A stretch of 48,464 bases of DNA, from the NCBI GenBank assembly GCA_016875735.1, contig VGOW01000025.1:1-48464 (forward strand), read 5' to 3'. The stretch comes from Chloroflexota bacterium. Lineage in GTDB: Bacteria > Chloroflexota > Anaerolineae > Anaerolineales > VGOW01. Position numbers and translations under genes: made by a program. This document shows, one piece after another, positions 33,155-41,170 of this stretch. Under the pieces are notes generated by a model, which made no database searches, had not been told where the DNA came from, and saw only the letters and a list, made by a program, of their open reading frames with translations. How positions within the stretch are numbered: position 1 is the first letter of the stretch; each line of letters starts with the position of its first letter.

Positions 33155-35158
33155 ATGTTGACGTTGATTGAAAAAATCATCTTCGTGTTGTTGGCATTGG
33201 CTTCGGCTTATGCCGCCTATCGCAGCGCCGACCGGATCATCAGAATCATCAAACGGGGCGCGGGCCGCCTCGGCGCCGACAACCTGATCGGGCGCGCGGC
33301 AAACGCCACACTCATCGCCGTTACCCAGCGCACCGTGCTCAAGAAACGGTTTCTGCCCAGCCTCGCTCACGCCTTCGTCGTGTGGGGCTTCACCTATTAT
33401 CTCCTCGTCAACGTCGGCGATGGCTTGCAGGGATTCTTCTCCGGCTTCGTCTTTTTGGGCGAGGGGCTCATCGGCGATCTCTACCGGTTGTTGGCCGATC
33501 TGCTCAGCGTGGGTGTTCTCGTGGGCATGGCCGCACTGCTCGCGCGGCGGCTCGTCGTCGGCCCCAAAGTGTTCGGCTACCGCGAAGGCGTGAAACTTCA
33601 CCCGAAGGCGCTGAACGGAATCAAGCGCGATTCGCTCATCGTCGGCTTCTTCATCCTCTTTCACGTGGGCTGCCGATTTGTCGGCGAGAGTTTGCATCTT
33701 TCCGAGACGGGCGCGGATGCGTGGCAACCGTTTGCCAGCGCGTTGAGCGTCGTTTGGGCCGGGACGCCGCCATCGCTCGTCACCTTTTTGGAACACGCCG
33801 CCTTTTGGGGCGCGCTCGGCTCTATCCTCCTCTTTGTCCCATACTTCATTCAATCGAAACACATCCACATCTTTTTCGCCGCCCTCAACTATTTGCTCAA
33901 GCCCAAACGACTCTCCATCGGCGAGCTGGCGAAGATTGATTTCGAGGATCAGAGCATCGAGCAGTTTGGCGCGACGCGGCTCGAACACCTCGGCCGCTCG
34001 CAATTGGTGGACGCCTATGCCTGCATCATGTGCAATCGCTGTCAGGACGTTTGCCCGGCGTATCAAACCGGCAAAGCGCTTTCGCCCTCGGCGCTGGAGA
34101 TCAACAAACGGTATTGGCTCAATGAGCACGGGGCCGAGTTCGCCGCCGGAAAAGAGTCGGCGCCCCTTCTGGAATTTGCCATCAGCGCGGAGGCGGTGTG
34201 GGCTTGCACCTCGTGCGGCGCGTGCGTGGAAGTGTGTCCGGTGGGCAACGAGCCCATGCGCGACATTCTCGAGATCCGCCGAAGCCTGGTGCTGATGGAC
34301 AACGAGTTTCCGGCTCAGTGGCAGCAAGCGTTCAAGGGCATGGAGCGCGCGGCCAACCCGTGGAACATCACCGCCGACTCGCGCATGGATTGGGCGAAGG
34401 GCTTGAGCGTGCCGACGATTGAGCAGAACGCCGAGCCCGAACTGTTGTGGTGGGTGGGCTGCGCGCCCTCCACCGATGCGCGCGCGCAGAAGACGGCGCA
34501 GGCGTTCGCCAAAGTGCTCAACGCCGCCGGAGTCAATTACGCGGTGCTGGGCAAGATGGAACGCTGCACCGGCGACTCGGCGCGGCGCGCGGGTAACGAG
34601 GCGCTGTTCTTCGAATTGGCGACCGGCAACGTGGAAATGCTAAACGAAGTGAAGCCGAAACGAATCGTGACCACGTGCCCGCACTGTTTGCACACGTTGA
34701 AGAACGAGTATCCGGCCTTCGGCGGGAACTATGACGTGATTCACCACACGGAGTTGCTCGACGAATTGCTGGCCGCCGGGAAAGTGCAGACCGACTCCAA
34801 ACCGTCCAACGTCGTCTTTCACGATCCGTGCTATTTGGGCCGGCACAACAGTGTGTACGATGCGCCGCGCAGTGCGTTGGCGAAGACCGGGGCGAGCGTG
34901 AGCGAATTGCCGCGCGCGCGCAGCAATTCCTTCTGCTGTGGGGCGGGTGGCGCGCAAATGTGGAAAGAAGAGGAGCACGGCGCGGAACACGTCAACGAGA
35001 ATCGATTCAAAGAGGCGATGGCCACCGGCAAAGATATGTTGGCTGTCGGCTGCCCCTTCTGCATGGTGATGATGACCGACGCCGCCCGCGCCGAGAAGAG
35101 CGAAATGCAGGTGAAGGACGTGGCCGAGATCGTGGCCGAGAGTCTGAAGGCCGGGTGA
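33155..35158 (+). CDS. Membrane-bound Fe-S oxidoreductase, EtfD-like (ETF:quinone reductase family)
   Basis: A 667-residue protein with an N-terminal helical membrane domain (several segments between 5 and 250, NarI-like, with histidines such as H72, H170 and H214 that could bind heme). Two ferredoxin-type 4Fe-4S motifs follow (C290, C293, C296, C300 and C351, C354, C357, C361), then two CCG-type domains (CTGDSARRAGN, CPHCLHTLKNEYP, HDPCYLGRHN, FCCGAGGAQMW). This layout is that of EtfD, which passes electrons from reduced ETF to menaquinone. ATG 33155 has GGAGA upstream. It would serve the acyl-CoA dehydrogenase at 11742-12929. No etfAB is present in the window. Confidence 0.85.
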   Translation: MLTLIEKIIFVLLALASAYAAYRSADRIIRIIKRGAGRLGADNLIGRAANATLIAVTQRTVLKKRFLPSLAHAFVVWGFTYYLLVNVGDGLQGFFSGFVFLGEGLIGDLYRLLADLLSVGVLVGMAALLARRLVVGPKVFGYREGVKLHPKALNGIKRDSLIVGFFILFHVGCRFVGESLHLSETGADAWQPFASALSVVWAGTPPSLVTFLEHAAFWGALGSILLFVPYFIQSKHIHIFFAALNYLLKPKRLSIGELAKIDFEDQSIEQFGATRLEHLGRSQLVDAYACIMCNRCQDVCPAYQTGKALSPSALEINKRYWLNEHGAEFAAGKESAPLLEFAISAEAVWACTSCGACVEVCPVGNEPMRDILEIRRSLVLMDNEFPAQWQQAFKGMERAANPWNITADSRMDWAKGLSVPTIEQNAEPELLWWVGCAPSTDARAQKTAQAFAKVLNAAGVNYAVLGKMERCTGDSARRAGNEALFFELATGNVEMLNEVKPKRIVTTCPHCLHTLKNEYPAFGGNYDVIHHTELLDELLAAGKVQTDSKPSNVVFHDPCYLGRHNSVYDAPRSALAKTGASVSELPRARSNSFCCGAGGAQMWKEEEHGAEHVNENRFKEAMATGKDMLAVGCPFCMVMMTDAARAEKSEMQVKDVAEIVAESLKAG

Positions 35159-35176
35159 TCCAAAACCGACGCGGTC

Positions 35177-35230
35177 TTGCGGCGCAGGCGACGGCATTGC
35201 CGTCGCCCGCTCATTATCTCGGATAGAGTC
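35177..35230 (-). repeat. 54-base palindromic intergenic element, copy 2 (inverted)
   Basis: On the minus strand this reads from GACTCTATCC to GCGCCGCAA and matches 6690-6743 base for base in length, with about ten substitutions. The centre GGCGACGGCATTGCCGTCGCC-like block keeps its symmetry although bases differ between copies. It lies just after an Fe-S gene and just before a terminator. Confidence 0.8.
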
Positions 35231-35231
35231 A

Positions 35232-35269
35232 AGTGAGCGGCGCGGAGAAAGTCCCGCCGCTCACTTTTT
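35232..35269 (+). terminator. Rho-independent terminator after the Fe-S oxidoreductase
   Basis: Perfect 11-bp stem AGTGAGCGGCG (35232-35242) / CGCCGCTCACT (35255-35265) followed by TTTTG. It separates the EtfD-like gene from the dehydrogenase operon. A TAGAAT box at 35297-35302 may be the -10 of that operon, although no good -35 is seen. Confidence 0.9.
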
Positions 35270-35440
35270 GATTCGGTCATCACCGTCGCGCAATGGTAGA
35301 ATCTCCCCAGTCGTCCATAGACCGTTGCAGGTCGCACGCAGATGACGCTTCGCCTCTCGCAAGGCCTCACCCTCCCACCCTCTGCTCGATCTGATTCGGT
35401 CGAGCCAATTCCCCACAACTTTTCACAGGAGGAAAACTCG

Positions 35441-36424
35441 ATGGAGTTGAGCAAGGAAACGTTGCTCGCCATGTATTACGCCATGCTCCGCTCGCGCCGC
35501 CTCGACGAGCGCGCGTGGGTGCTGCATCGGCAGGGCAAAATCGTTTTCCACATTTCAGGCATGGGACACGAAGCCGCCCAAGTGGGCGCGGCCTTCGCCC
35601 TCAAGCCGGGCAAAGATTGGCTCGTGCCCTATTACCGCGACCTCGCCCTCATGTTGTGCTTCGGCCTCACCCCGCGCGAGTTCATGCTCTCGCTGTTCGG
35701 CAAGCAGAGCGAGGCCTCGTCCGGCGCGCGGCAAATGCCCTCGCACTTCGGCCTGCGCCGCGCCAACGTCGTTTCCACCTCCGCGCCGGTCGCCACCCAG
35801 ATCCCGCACGCGGCGGGCATCGGGCTTGGCATGAAAATGCGCGGCGACGATGCAGTGGTGGTCACCGGCATCGGCGAAGGATCGACCTCGCAGGGCGAAT
35901 GGTACGAAGGACTCAACTGGGCCGCCGTCCACAAACTGCCGATGATCTGTATCGTGCAAAATAATCAGTATGCGATCTCAGTGCCCTCGCACAAACAAAT
36001 GGCGATCCCGAACGTGGCCGACCGCGCCGCCGCCTTCGGGATGCCGGGCGCGGTGGTGGATGGCAACGATGTGCTGGCCGTGTACCGGGTCATGATGGAT
36101 GCCGTCACCCGCGCCCGAACCGGCGGCGGCCCCACCCTCATCGAAGCCAAAACCTATCGCCCCGTGCCGCACTCCTCCGACGACGACGATCGCTCGTATC
36201 GCACCCGCGAGGAAGTGGCCGAATGGAAAAAGCGCGACCCGATTCTGTTGTTCAAGGGCTACCTCGAATCGAAAGGGCGCCTGCCTCCGGCCTTGAACGA
36301 CGATTATGAAACTCGCGTGCTGGCCGAAGTGGACGACGCGCAGAAGTTTGCCGAAGCCGCGCCGTACCCCGCTATCGAGTCGGCGTTTGGGCCGGTGTAC
36401 GCCGCGGAGGCGCATCATGCCTGA
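35441..36424 (+). CDS. 2-oxoacid dehydrogenase (pyruvate or branched-chain) E1 alpha subunit
   Basis: A 327-residue TPP-dependent subunit. The thiamine-binding motif runs from GIGEGSTSQGEWYEGLN to VQNN (GEG in place of GDG, as in many bacterial homologues). The phosphorylation-loop-like region near the C-terminus is SSDDDDRSYRT. It decarboxylates a 2-oxoacid and transfers the acyl group to lipoyl-E2. ATG 35441 is preceded by AGGAGG. The gene overlaps E1 beta by eight bases. Pyruvate versus branched-chain oxoacid cannot be decided from sequence; the neighbouring propionate and acyl-CoA genes would fit the latter. Confidence 0.92.
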   Translation: MELSKETLLAMYYAMLRSRRLDERAWVLHRQGKIVFHISGMGHEAAQVGAAFALKPGKDWLVPYYRDLALMLCFGLTPREFMLSLFGKQSEASSGARQMPSHFGLRRANVVSTSAPVATQIPHAAGIGLGMKMRGDDAVVVTGIGEGSTSQGEWYEGLNWAAVHKLPMICIVQNNQYAISVPSHKQMAIPNVADRAAAFGMPGAVVDGNDVLAVYRVMMDAVTRARTGGGPTLIEAKTYRPVPHSSDDDDRSYRTREEVAEWKKRDPILLFKGYLESKGRLPPALNDDYETRVLAEVDDAQKFAEAAPYPAIESAFGPVYAAEAHHA

Positions 36425-37400
36425 GATGACTCTCATCGAGGCCATTCGGCAGGGGATGGATGAGGAACTCGCCCGCGATGATTGTGTGTTCATCACCGGA
36501 GAGGACGTGGGGCCGCGCGGCGGAGTCTTCCGCGCCACGCAGGGGCTGTTCGAGAAGTATGGCCCGAAGCGCATCATCGATTCGCCTCTGGCCGAGCTTT
36601 CGATTGTCGGCGTGGGCATTGGCGCGGCGGTGTACGGCATGAGACCGATCTGCGAAATTCAATTCGCCGATTTCATCTTCCCGGCCTTCAATCAAATCCT
36701 CAACGAAGCGGCGCGCATGTTTTATCGCTCCGGCGGCGAGTGGGCCGCGCCCATGGTCATCCGCGCCCCATACGGCGGCGGCGTGGGCGGCGGACTCTAT
36801 CACTCGCAAAGTGTCGAAGCCTTCTTCGCTCACATCCCCGGACTCAAAGTGGTGATCCCGTCGAATCCAAAAGACGCGAAAGGGTTGCTCAAGTCGGCGG
36901 TGCGCGATCCGAACCCGGTGCTCTTCCTCGAACCGAAGAAAGGCTACCGGCTCATCAAAGGCTTCGTGCCGGAGGGCGAATACACCGTGCCCATCGGCCC
37001 GGCCCACGTTTCGCGCGAAGGCGCTGACCTCACCGTGTTCGCCTACGGCATCATGCATTACTATTGTTTGCAGGCGGCGGCGCTGGTTGCAAAGGAAGGC
37101 ATCAGCGCCGAAGTGGTTGACTTGCGCACACTACTGCCGGTGGATAAAGCGGCCATCGTTGCGTCGGTGAGGAAGACCGGCAAGGCGATGATCGTTCATG
37201 AGGACAATCTCACCGGCGGCTATGGCGGAGAAGTGGCGGCCATCATTGCCGATGAAGCCTTCGCCGATCTCGATGCGCCGGTCAAACGCCTGTGCGGCCC
37301 CGACGTGCCCGGCGTGCCGTTCAGCCATCCCATGCAGGATTGGTTCATGCCCAACCCGGAGAAAATTGCGAAGGCGATGAAGGAGTTAGCCGCCTATTAA
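36417..37400 (+). CDS. 2-oxoacid dehydrogenase E1 beta subunit
   Basis: A 327-residue partner of E1 alpha. It shows FITGEDVGPRGGVFRATQGL, DSPLAELSIVGVGIGAA, EIQFADFIFPAFNQILNEA, RAPYGGGVGGGLYHSQ and the C-terminal transketolase-like domain with EVVDLRTLLPVD and GGYGGEVAA. Its first codons overlap the E1 alpha stop, giving coupled synthesis of the alpha2beta2 enzyme. It is followed by a perfect hairpin and then E2. Confidence 0.93.
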   Translation: MPEMTLIEAIRQGMDEELARDDCVFITGEDVGPRGGVFRATQGLFEKYGPKRIIDSPLAELSIVGVGIGAAVYGMRPICEIQFADFIFPAFNQILNEAARMFYRSGGEWAAPMVIRAPYGGGVGGGLYHSQSVEAFFAHIPGLKVVIPSNPKDAKGLLKSAVRDPNPVLFLEPKKGYRLIKGFVPEGEYTVPIGPAHVSREGADLTVFAYGIMHYYCLQAAALVAKEGISAEVVDLRTLLPVDKAAIVASVRKTGKAMIVHEDNLTGGYGGEVAAIIADEAFADLDAPVKRLCGPDVPGVPFSHPMQDWFMPNPEKIAKAMKELAAY

Positions 37401-37453
37401 CTCCAAACTTCAAATCTCAAACTTCAAAGACGAGCCGTTTGAAGTTTGGAGTT
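37399..37453. repeat. Perfect 16-bp inverted repeat between E1 beta and E2
   Basis: AACTCCAAACTTCAAA (37399-37414) and TTTGAAGTTTGGAGTT (37438-37453) are exact reverse complements. Its left arm contains the last base pair of the E1 beta stop. The TTTGGAGTTTGAAG motif also occurs inside mutS2. Confidence 0.95.
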
Positions 37454-37484
37454 TGAAGTTGGGATTCTGAGCGATAGCGAAACT

Positions 37485-38792
37485 ATGCCTGCACAAATCA
37501 TCATGCCCCAACTTGGCGAGTCGGTTGTCGAAGGCGCTATTGCCAAATGGCTGAAGAGCGAAGGCGACTCGGTGAAGGAATTCGAGCCGATCATGGAAGT
37601 GACCACCGACAAAGTGGACACCGAAGTGACGGCCACTGCCGCCGGTGTCCTGCTCAAGATTCTGATCCCTGCCGGGACGACCGTCACCGCCGGGACATTG
37701 CTTGGCTGGATCGGCCAGCCCACTGATTCCATCCCCGCCGACTCTGCCGTCCTCCCAACTCACGCCCCCATCTCCGCCGACTCTGCCGCCCTCTCAACTC
37801 ACGCCCCAACTATCGAACCACCGAACCACCCAACCACCCAACCACCCAAAGACCTCGGTTTTATTTCCCCCGTCGTCGCCAAGCTTGCCAGCGAACACAG
37901 CATTGATTTGATAATGGTGAAAGGGACGGGCGCAGGCGGGCGCATCACAAAGAAAGATGTGCTGGCTTTCATCGAAAGGCGCAAGGCCGCGCCCGAAGAA
38001 GCACTTGCCCCGTGGGAGCGCCCCGGCGATGGCGACCTCTTCCGCCCGACCGAATTGCAGATGGGTCCCCCCCCTGTTGTCCCCCCCGTCGTAGACGGGG
38101 GGGATAGAGGGGGGGCCGACTCCGTGATGCCGCTGAGCAACATGCGCCGATCCATCGCCGAGCATATGGTGCGCAGCAAACACACCTCGGCTCATGTCAC
38201 CACCGTGTTCGAAGTGGATATGAGCAAAGTGATGGCGCATCGCGAGGCGAACAAAGCGCAGTTTGCCCGCGACGGAGTCAATCTCACTTTCACCGCGTAC
38301 TTCGTTTCGGCAACGGCAGTGGCGCTCAAGGCGCACCCGCTCGTCAACAGCACCTTTGCCGGAGACAGCATTGTGCTCAAGCGCGAGGTGAACGTTGGCG
38401 TGGCGGTGTCGCTCGGAGAGGAAGGGCTGATCGTGCCGGTCGTCAAAAACGCCGATGAGAAATCACTGCTCGGCCTTGCCCGCGCGGTGAACGATCTCGC
38501 CAGCCGCGCCCGCGCCAAACAACTCAAACCGGATGAGGTGCAGGGCGGCACGTTCACCATCACCAATCACGGCGTGAGCGGTTCGCTGTTTGCCACACCG
38601 ATCATCAACCAGCCGCAGTGCGGCATTCTCGGCGTGGGCGCAATCCAGAAGCGAGTTGTGGTGGTCAATGACGCCATTGCTATCCGCCCCATGTGCTACA
38701 TCACCCTCACCTTCGATCACCGCATCCTCGATGGCGCGTTGGCCGATTATTTTGTGGCGAAGGTGAAGGAGGTGTTGGAGGGGTGGGGGTAG
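37485..38792 (+). CDS. 2-oxoacid dehydrogenase E2, dihydrolipoamide acyltransferase
   Basis: A 435-residue E2 with one lipoyl domain (1-78, lipoyl K43 in TTDKVDTEV), a linker (79-124), an E3/E1-binding domain (126-163), a second linker, and the catalytic domain (about 213-435) ending with FDHRILDG (H412 and D416 active-site residues). It forms the core of the complex; lipA supplies its cofactor. The first linker has a duplicated ADSA(V/A)L...THAP unit plus PPNHPTTQPP, and the second (194-212) is encoded by a palindromic repeat, so both linkers appear to have grown from repeat DNA. Confidence 0.93.
   Translation: MPAQIIMPQLGESVVEGAIAKWLKSEGDSVKEFEPIMEVTTDKVDTEVTATAAGVLLKILIPAGTTVTAGTLLGWIGQPTDSIPADSAVLPTHAPISADSAALSTHAPTIEPPNHPTTQPPKDLGFISPVVAKLASEHSIDLIMVKGTGAGGRITKKDVLAFIERRKAAPEEALAPWERPGDGDLFRPTELQMGPPPVVPPVVDGGDRGGADSVMPLSNMRRSIAEHMVRSKHTSAHVTTVFEVDMSKVMAHREANKAQFARDGVNLTFTAYFVSATAVALKAHPLVNSTFAGDSIVLKREVNVGVAVSLGEEGLIVPVVKNADEKSLLGLARAVNDLASRARAKQLKPDEVQGGTFTITNHGVSGSLFATPIINQPQCGILGVGAIQKRVVVVNDAIAIRPMCYITLTFDHRILDGALADYFVAKVKEVLEGWG
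38064..38117. repeat. Palindromic C/G-run repeat inside the E2 gene
   Basis: CCCCCCCGTC (38081-38090) and GACGGGGGGG (38094-38103) are perfect complements around GTA, with flanking C-run and G-run arms (TCCCCCCCC at ~38066, AGGGGGGGCC near 38109). In frame it encodes GPPPVVPPVVDGGDRGG between the binding and catalytic domains. Confidence 0.85.
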
Positions 38793-38803
38793 GGGGATGA
38801 CGG

Positions 38804-38809
38804 TATAAT
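38804..38809 (+). promoter_or_regulatory. -10 box (TATAAT) directly before the MNT gene
   Basis: A perfect TATAAT lies seven bases before ATG 38817, with no ribosome-binding site. As with dnaX this suggests a leaderless transcript. No clear -35 box. Confidence 0.5.
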
Positions 38810-38816
38810 TCGGCGC

Positions 38817-39188
38817 ATGACAATCACGGACGCTCCGGCTTTCCCAAAAGTAGATCTCGACAAGCCTGTGCCGATGGAAGTGATACGCTTCGTCGTCGCG
38901 CACATTGCTGAACGCTTCAAGCCGGAGAAGATCATCCTCTTCGGCTCTCACGCCTACGGCGATCCCAAACCGTGGAGCGATGTGGATTTGCTGGTGGTGA
39001 TGGACACTGAAAAGACTGAGCACGATCAACGACTGGAAATCGCGCGTTCCCTTCATGGGCGCACGTTCAGCATAGATGTGATTGTGCGCACGCCGGGCAA
39101 TTTGAGTCGCCGGATTGAGAATCGCGACTACTTCCTGCGTGAAATCGTCAACAAAGGCAGAGTCATGTATGCACGACCAAACGGCTGA
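38817..39188 (+). CDS. Minimal nucleotidyltransferase (MNT domain), antitoxin-type
   Basis: A 123-residue protein with the polymerase-beta-like motif GSHAYGDPKPWSDVDLLV (G43-S44 ... D55, D57) and the third Asp D87 (FSIDVIVRT). MNT proteins of this kind pair with HEPN RNases and silence them by adding AMP to the toxin. Here the HEPN gene that should follow is reduced to a few codons (39169-39192) where the AT-rich island starts. The gene itself looks complete. Confidence 0.85.
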   Translation: MTITDAPAFPKVDLDKPVPMEVIRFVVAHIAERFKPEKIILFGSHAYGDPKPWSDVDLLVVMDTEKTEHDQRLEIARSLHGRTFSIDVIVRTPGNLSRRIENRDYFLREIVNKGRVMYARPNG

Positions 39189-39192
39189 ATGA
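39169..39192 (+). pseudogene. Stump of a HEPN-domain toxin gene
   Basis: An overlapping ATG at 39169 in another frame opens MHDQTAE and then stops at 39190-39192. Genes following MNT partners very often start with a short M-x-x-(Q/E)-T-x-E-W sequence before the HEPN helices. This is just where such a gene would begin, and also where base composition drops. The interpretation rests on seven codons and position only. Confidence 0.4.
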
Positions 39193-39237
39193 TGAAATGG
39201 CCGAAGACATTTACGTTAAGACCACCAGAGGTGTACT

Positions 39238-40305
39238 GTGAAGGTCCAGTCTGTTGAACTTAAGTGTTTCAAGAGATTTAGGCATAAGCATTTGGATTTT
39301 GCTGATTCTGTAAGTGGCATCCCTAGAGATTTGATCGTTTTGCTTGGGGAAAACGGATCTGGCAAATCCACAGTTTTGCAGGTGATTGCTGCAATGCTGG
39401 GCGTCGCTACTAAGCGACTCAAGGCACCTAATGAACTAGATTGGCCCGGCTTTGATTTAGAACTAACTGACAGGAGTTGGCAATTCCCAGGACATGTTGA
39501 ATTAAAGGCCGAGTTTGCTTCGGATGAACTTATAGCTACACAAGATTTCTTTCAAAAAGTACCTGGTTTGGCTGGGAGAACAGACGTTGCGCCTCCAGGA
39601 GAAAGCAGAATAGTTTCCCTGGTTTTGGACAAAGGAGCGGTCAATGTTGGCAGAAATGCACGCGAGCGTTTTCAATTTATGGGAAGAGAGTATGCTAGAC
39701 AAATCTACAGATTCGTACCAGAAGGCTCGGATGTGTTCAAGCGAGTTGGGGGTGTGTTCTGGTATACCGAACATCGAAATGCCACCAGCTTGATTCCTCT
39801 AAGTGATAATGGCGATATACCAAGCCTTAGGATTCTTAGACAACGTCTTACGGAGTTGTACTATTTTCATGAGCACGTGATACGTGGCGAATATCAGTTG
39901 CGCTCCGGCCAGCGTGATATTTTTGCAGAACTTGAAGATGCCTACAAGGTTATCTTCCCAAGCCGCAGATTAGAGGGCCCTTTACCCCAAACTGAAATAG
40001 GCCAGATTCTAGAGGAGCCGCGGTTCTACTTTTACGATGGGCATAGACAGTACGAATTGTCTGAAATGTCGGGGGGTGAACGCGCTCTGTTCCCGCTCAT
40101 ATTTGACTTTGCCAATTGGGAGATTCATAATTCGGTGATTCTCATTGATGAACTTGAGTTGCATTTACACCCTCCTATGCAACAAGGATTGCTTCGCGCT
40201 CTGAGGCATTTGGGCAGGAATAATCAATTTGTCGTCACTACTCACTCAGATGCCGTTGAGGCTTTGGCTCCCCCTGAATCAATAATACGGTTGGAGATCG
40301 ACTAA
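39238..40305 (+). CDS. AAA/SMC-like ATPase of a PARIS-like defence pair (AriA-like)
   Basis: A 355-residue ABC-type/AAA_15-like ATPase: Walker A GENGSGKS at 37-44, signature MSGGERALFP with SGGE at 278-281, Walker B ILIDELELHLHP (D304-E305), and the switch histidine H336 in VVTTHSD. The middle part (about 60-270) has no recognisable domain and probably forms the insert between the two halves of the ATPase head. The start is GTG 39238 with GAGGT upstream. It is followed one base later by a TOPRIM gene, the arrangement of PARIS (AriA-AriB) and of OLD-related anti-phage systems. The assignment to PARIS itself is inference. Confidence 0.8.
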   Translation: MKVQSVELKCFKRFRHKHLDFADSVSGIPRDLIVLLGENGSGKSTVLQVIAAMLGVATKRLKAPNELDWPGFDLELTDRSWQFPGHVELKAEFASDELIATQDFFQKVPGLAGRTDVAPPGESRIVSLVLDKGAVNVGRNARERFQFMGREYARQIYRFVPEGSDVFKRVGGVFWYTEHRNATSLIPLSDNGDIPSLRILRQRLTELYYFHEHVIRGEYQLRSGQRDIFAELEDAYKVIFPSRRLEGPLPQTEIGQILEEPRFYFYDGHRQYELSEMSGGERALFPLIFDFANWEIHNSVILIDELELHLHPPMQQGLLRALRHLGRNNQFVVTTHSDAVEALAPPESIIRLEID

Positions 40306-40306
40306 T

Positions 40307-41152
40307 ATGGCTGTAACAGCAGCATCTGTCGGGCTGATCTTTTGCGAAGGAAAAGACGATAGCTATGATTCGAGATTGTTGGATCGCCTGTTGGAGTCGA
40401 GCGGGCCACGAATAGTCCCGATCGGAGGCAAATTTGGTTTCAATGCCTATATTGATGGCTATCTTTCATCCTATTCGCAAAAACCACCCTTCATCGCCTT
40501 TCGAGATCGTGACTTCGATCTCAAGCCTTCAGCGCAACCATCTCTGATTCGTATCCCCGGATCAAAACCGATTTGGGCAACGTATCGCGCTTGTGTAGAA
40601 AGTTACTTGATAGATACAGAACTCATTAGAGATTTCTGGCGCGAGAAAGCAAACGGCCCGAAATGGGAATTCGGCTTGCCTCCTGAAGCGCCAGCGATTG
40701 AGCAAGCACTAGTTAATAGCGCTCAACAAATAGCTGCATATCAGGCTGTGCGATGGGCTTTGGCAGGTTTGAAGCCGGGAAACCGCTGGCCGGAAATCAA
40801 GACGACATGGCTTAAGAGTAGTGGAGAACTGCCGACATCATTTGCTTTCGATGATTGTCTTTCCAGCGCTCGTGAATTAGTTCAGACTTTCTTGTCTGAG
40901 GTAGGCACAGTTTCTATCAAAAAATTAGAACAAACGGCAAATCAACACCTCGCCGTGTTCAGCGATTCAAGTTTCTATGAAAACTCGCTCTACCTGATAT
41001 GGTTTCATGGTAAAGATCTGTTGCGTGCGTTCTGCGAGAATTTGAGTATTCAACCCCTATGTAAATTGTATGTGACTTGGGCGATAGATCACTTCGATAT
41101 AAATGCTCATGCAGATTTGCTTGCCCTAAAGGATCGATGTGGAAAACTGTGA
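40307..41152 (+). CDS. TOPRIM-domain (DUF4435/AriB-like) effector nuclease candidate
   Basis: A 281-residue protein. The first 72 residues form a TOPRIM-like core: the acidic residue E14 in LIFCEGKDD, a GGK turn (40-42), and the acidic pair D67/D69 in IAFRDRDFD. The rest (about 85-281) is helical, with VESYLID after residue 95, as in DUF4435 proteins. AriB of PARIS is such a protein and cleaves tRNA after release from the ATPase. All acidic TOPRIM positions are present. It starts one base after the ATPase gene and ends right before the E3 gene. The target is unknown. Confidence 0.75.
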   Translation: MAVTAASVGLIFCEGKDDSYDSRLLDRLLESSGPRIVPIGGKFGFNAYIDGYLSSYSQKPPFIAFRDRDFDLKPSAQPSLIRIPGSKPIWATYRACVESYLIDTELIRDFWREKANGPKWEFGLPPEAPAIEQALVNSAQQIAAYQAVRWALAGLKPGNRWPEIKTTWLKSSGELPTSFAFDDCLSSARELVQTFLSEVGTVSIKKLEQTANQHLAVFSDSSFYENSLYLIWFHGKDLLRAFCENLSIQPLCKLYVTWAIDHFDINAHADLLALKDRCGKL

Positions 41153-41170
41153 ATGGGAGTTGATTTGTAT

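Larger units (their letters stand above)
39193..41165. other. AT-richer two-gene island inside the dehydrogenase locus
   Basis: The ATPase and TOPRIM genes use many AT-ending and AGA/ATA/TTA codons, unlike every neighbour. Counting sample lines by hand gives 27/60 G+C at 39301-39360 against 35/60 at 38341-38400. The left edge coincides with the HEPN stump and the right edge lies within 20 bases of the E3 start. No integrase, tRNA, or terminal repeats were found, so the mode of entry is unclear. Confidence 0.75.

Noticed and set aside
33119-34327. 402-codon minus-strand frame opposite the Fe-S oxidoreductase
   Set aside because: Antisense shadow with no recognisable domain; all Cys motifs are on the plus strand.
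37399-37453. Riboswitch or attenuator before the E2 gene
   Set aside because: It is a plain perfect hairpin with no T-run and no aptamer-like conserved core, and the same sequence motif recurs inside mutS2.
39238-41152. Retron, Septu or Gabija identification for the ATPase/TOPRIM pair
   Set aside because: No reverse transcriptase, HNH nuclease or UvrD-like helicase is encoded; in Gabija the TOPRIM is fused to the ATPase.
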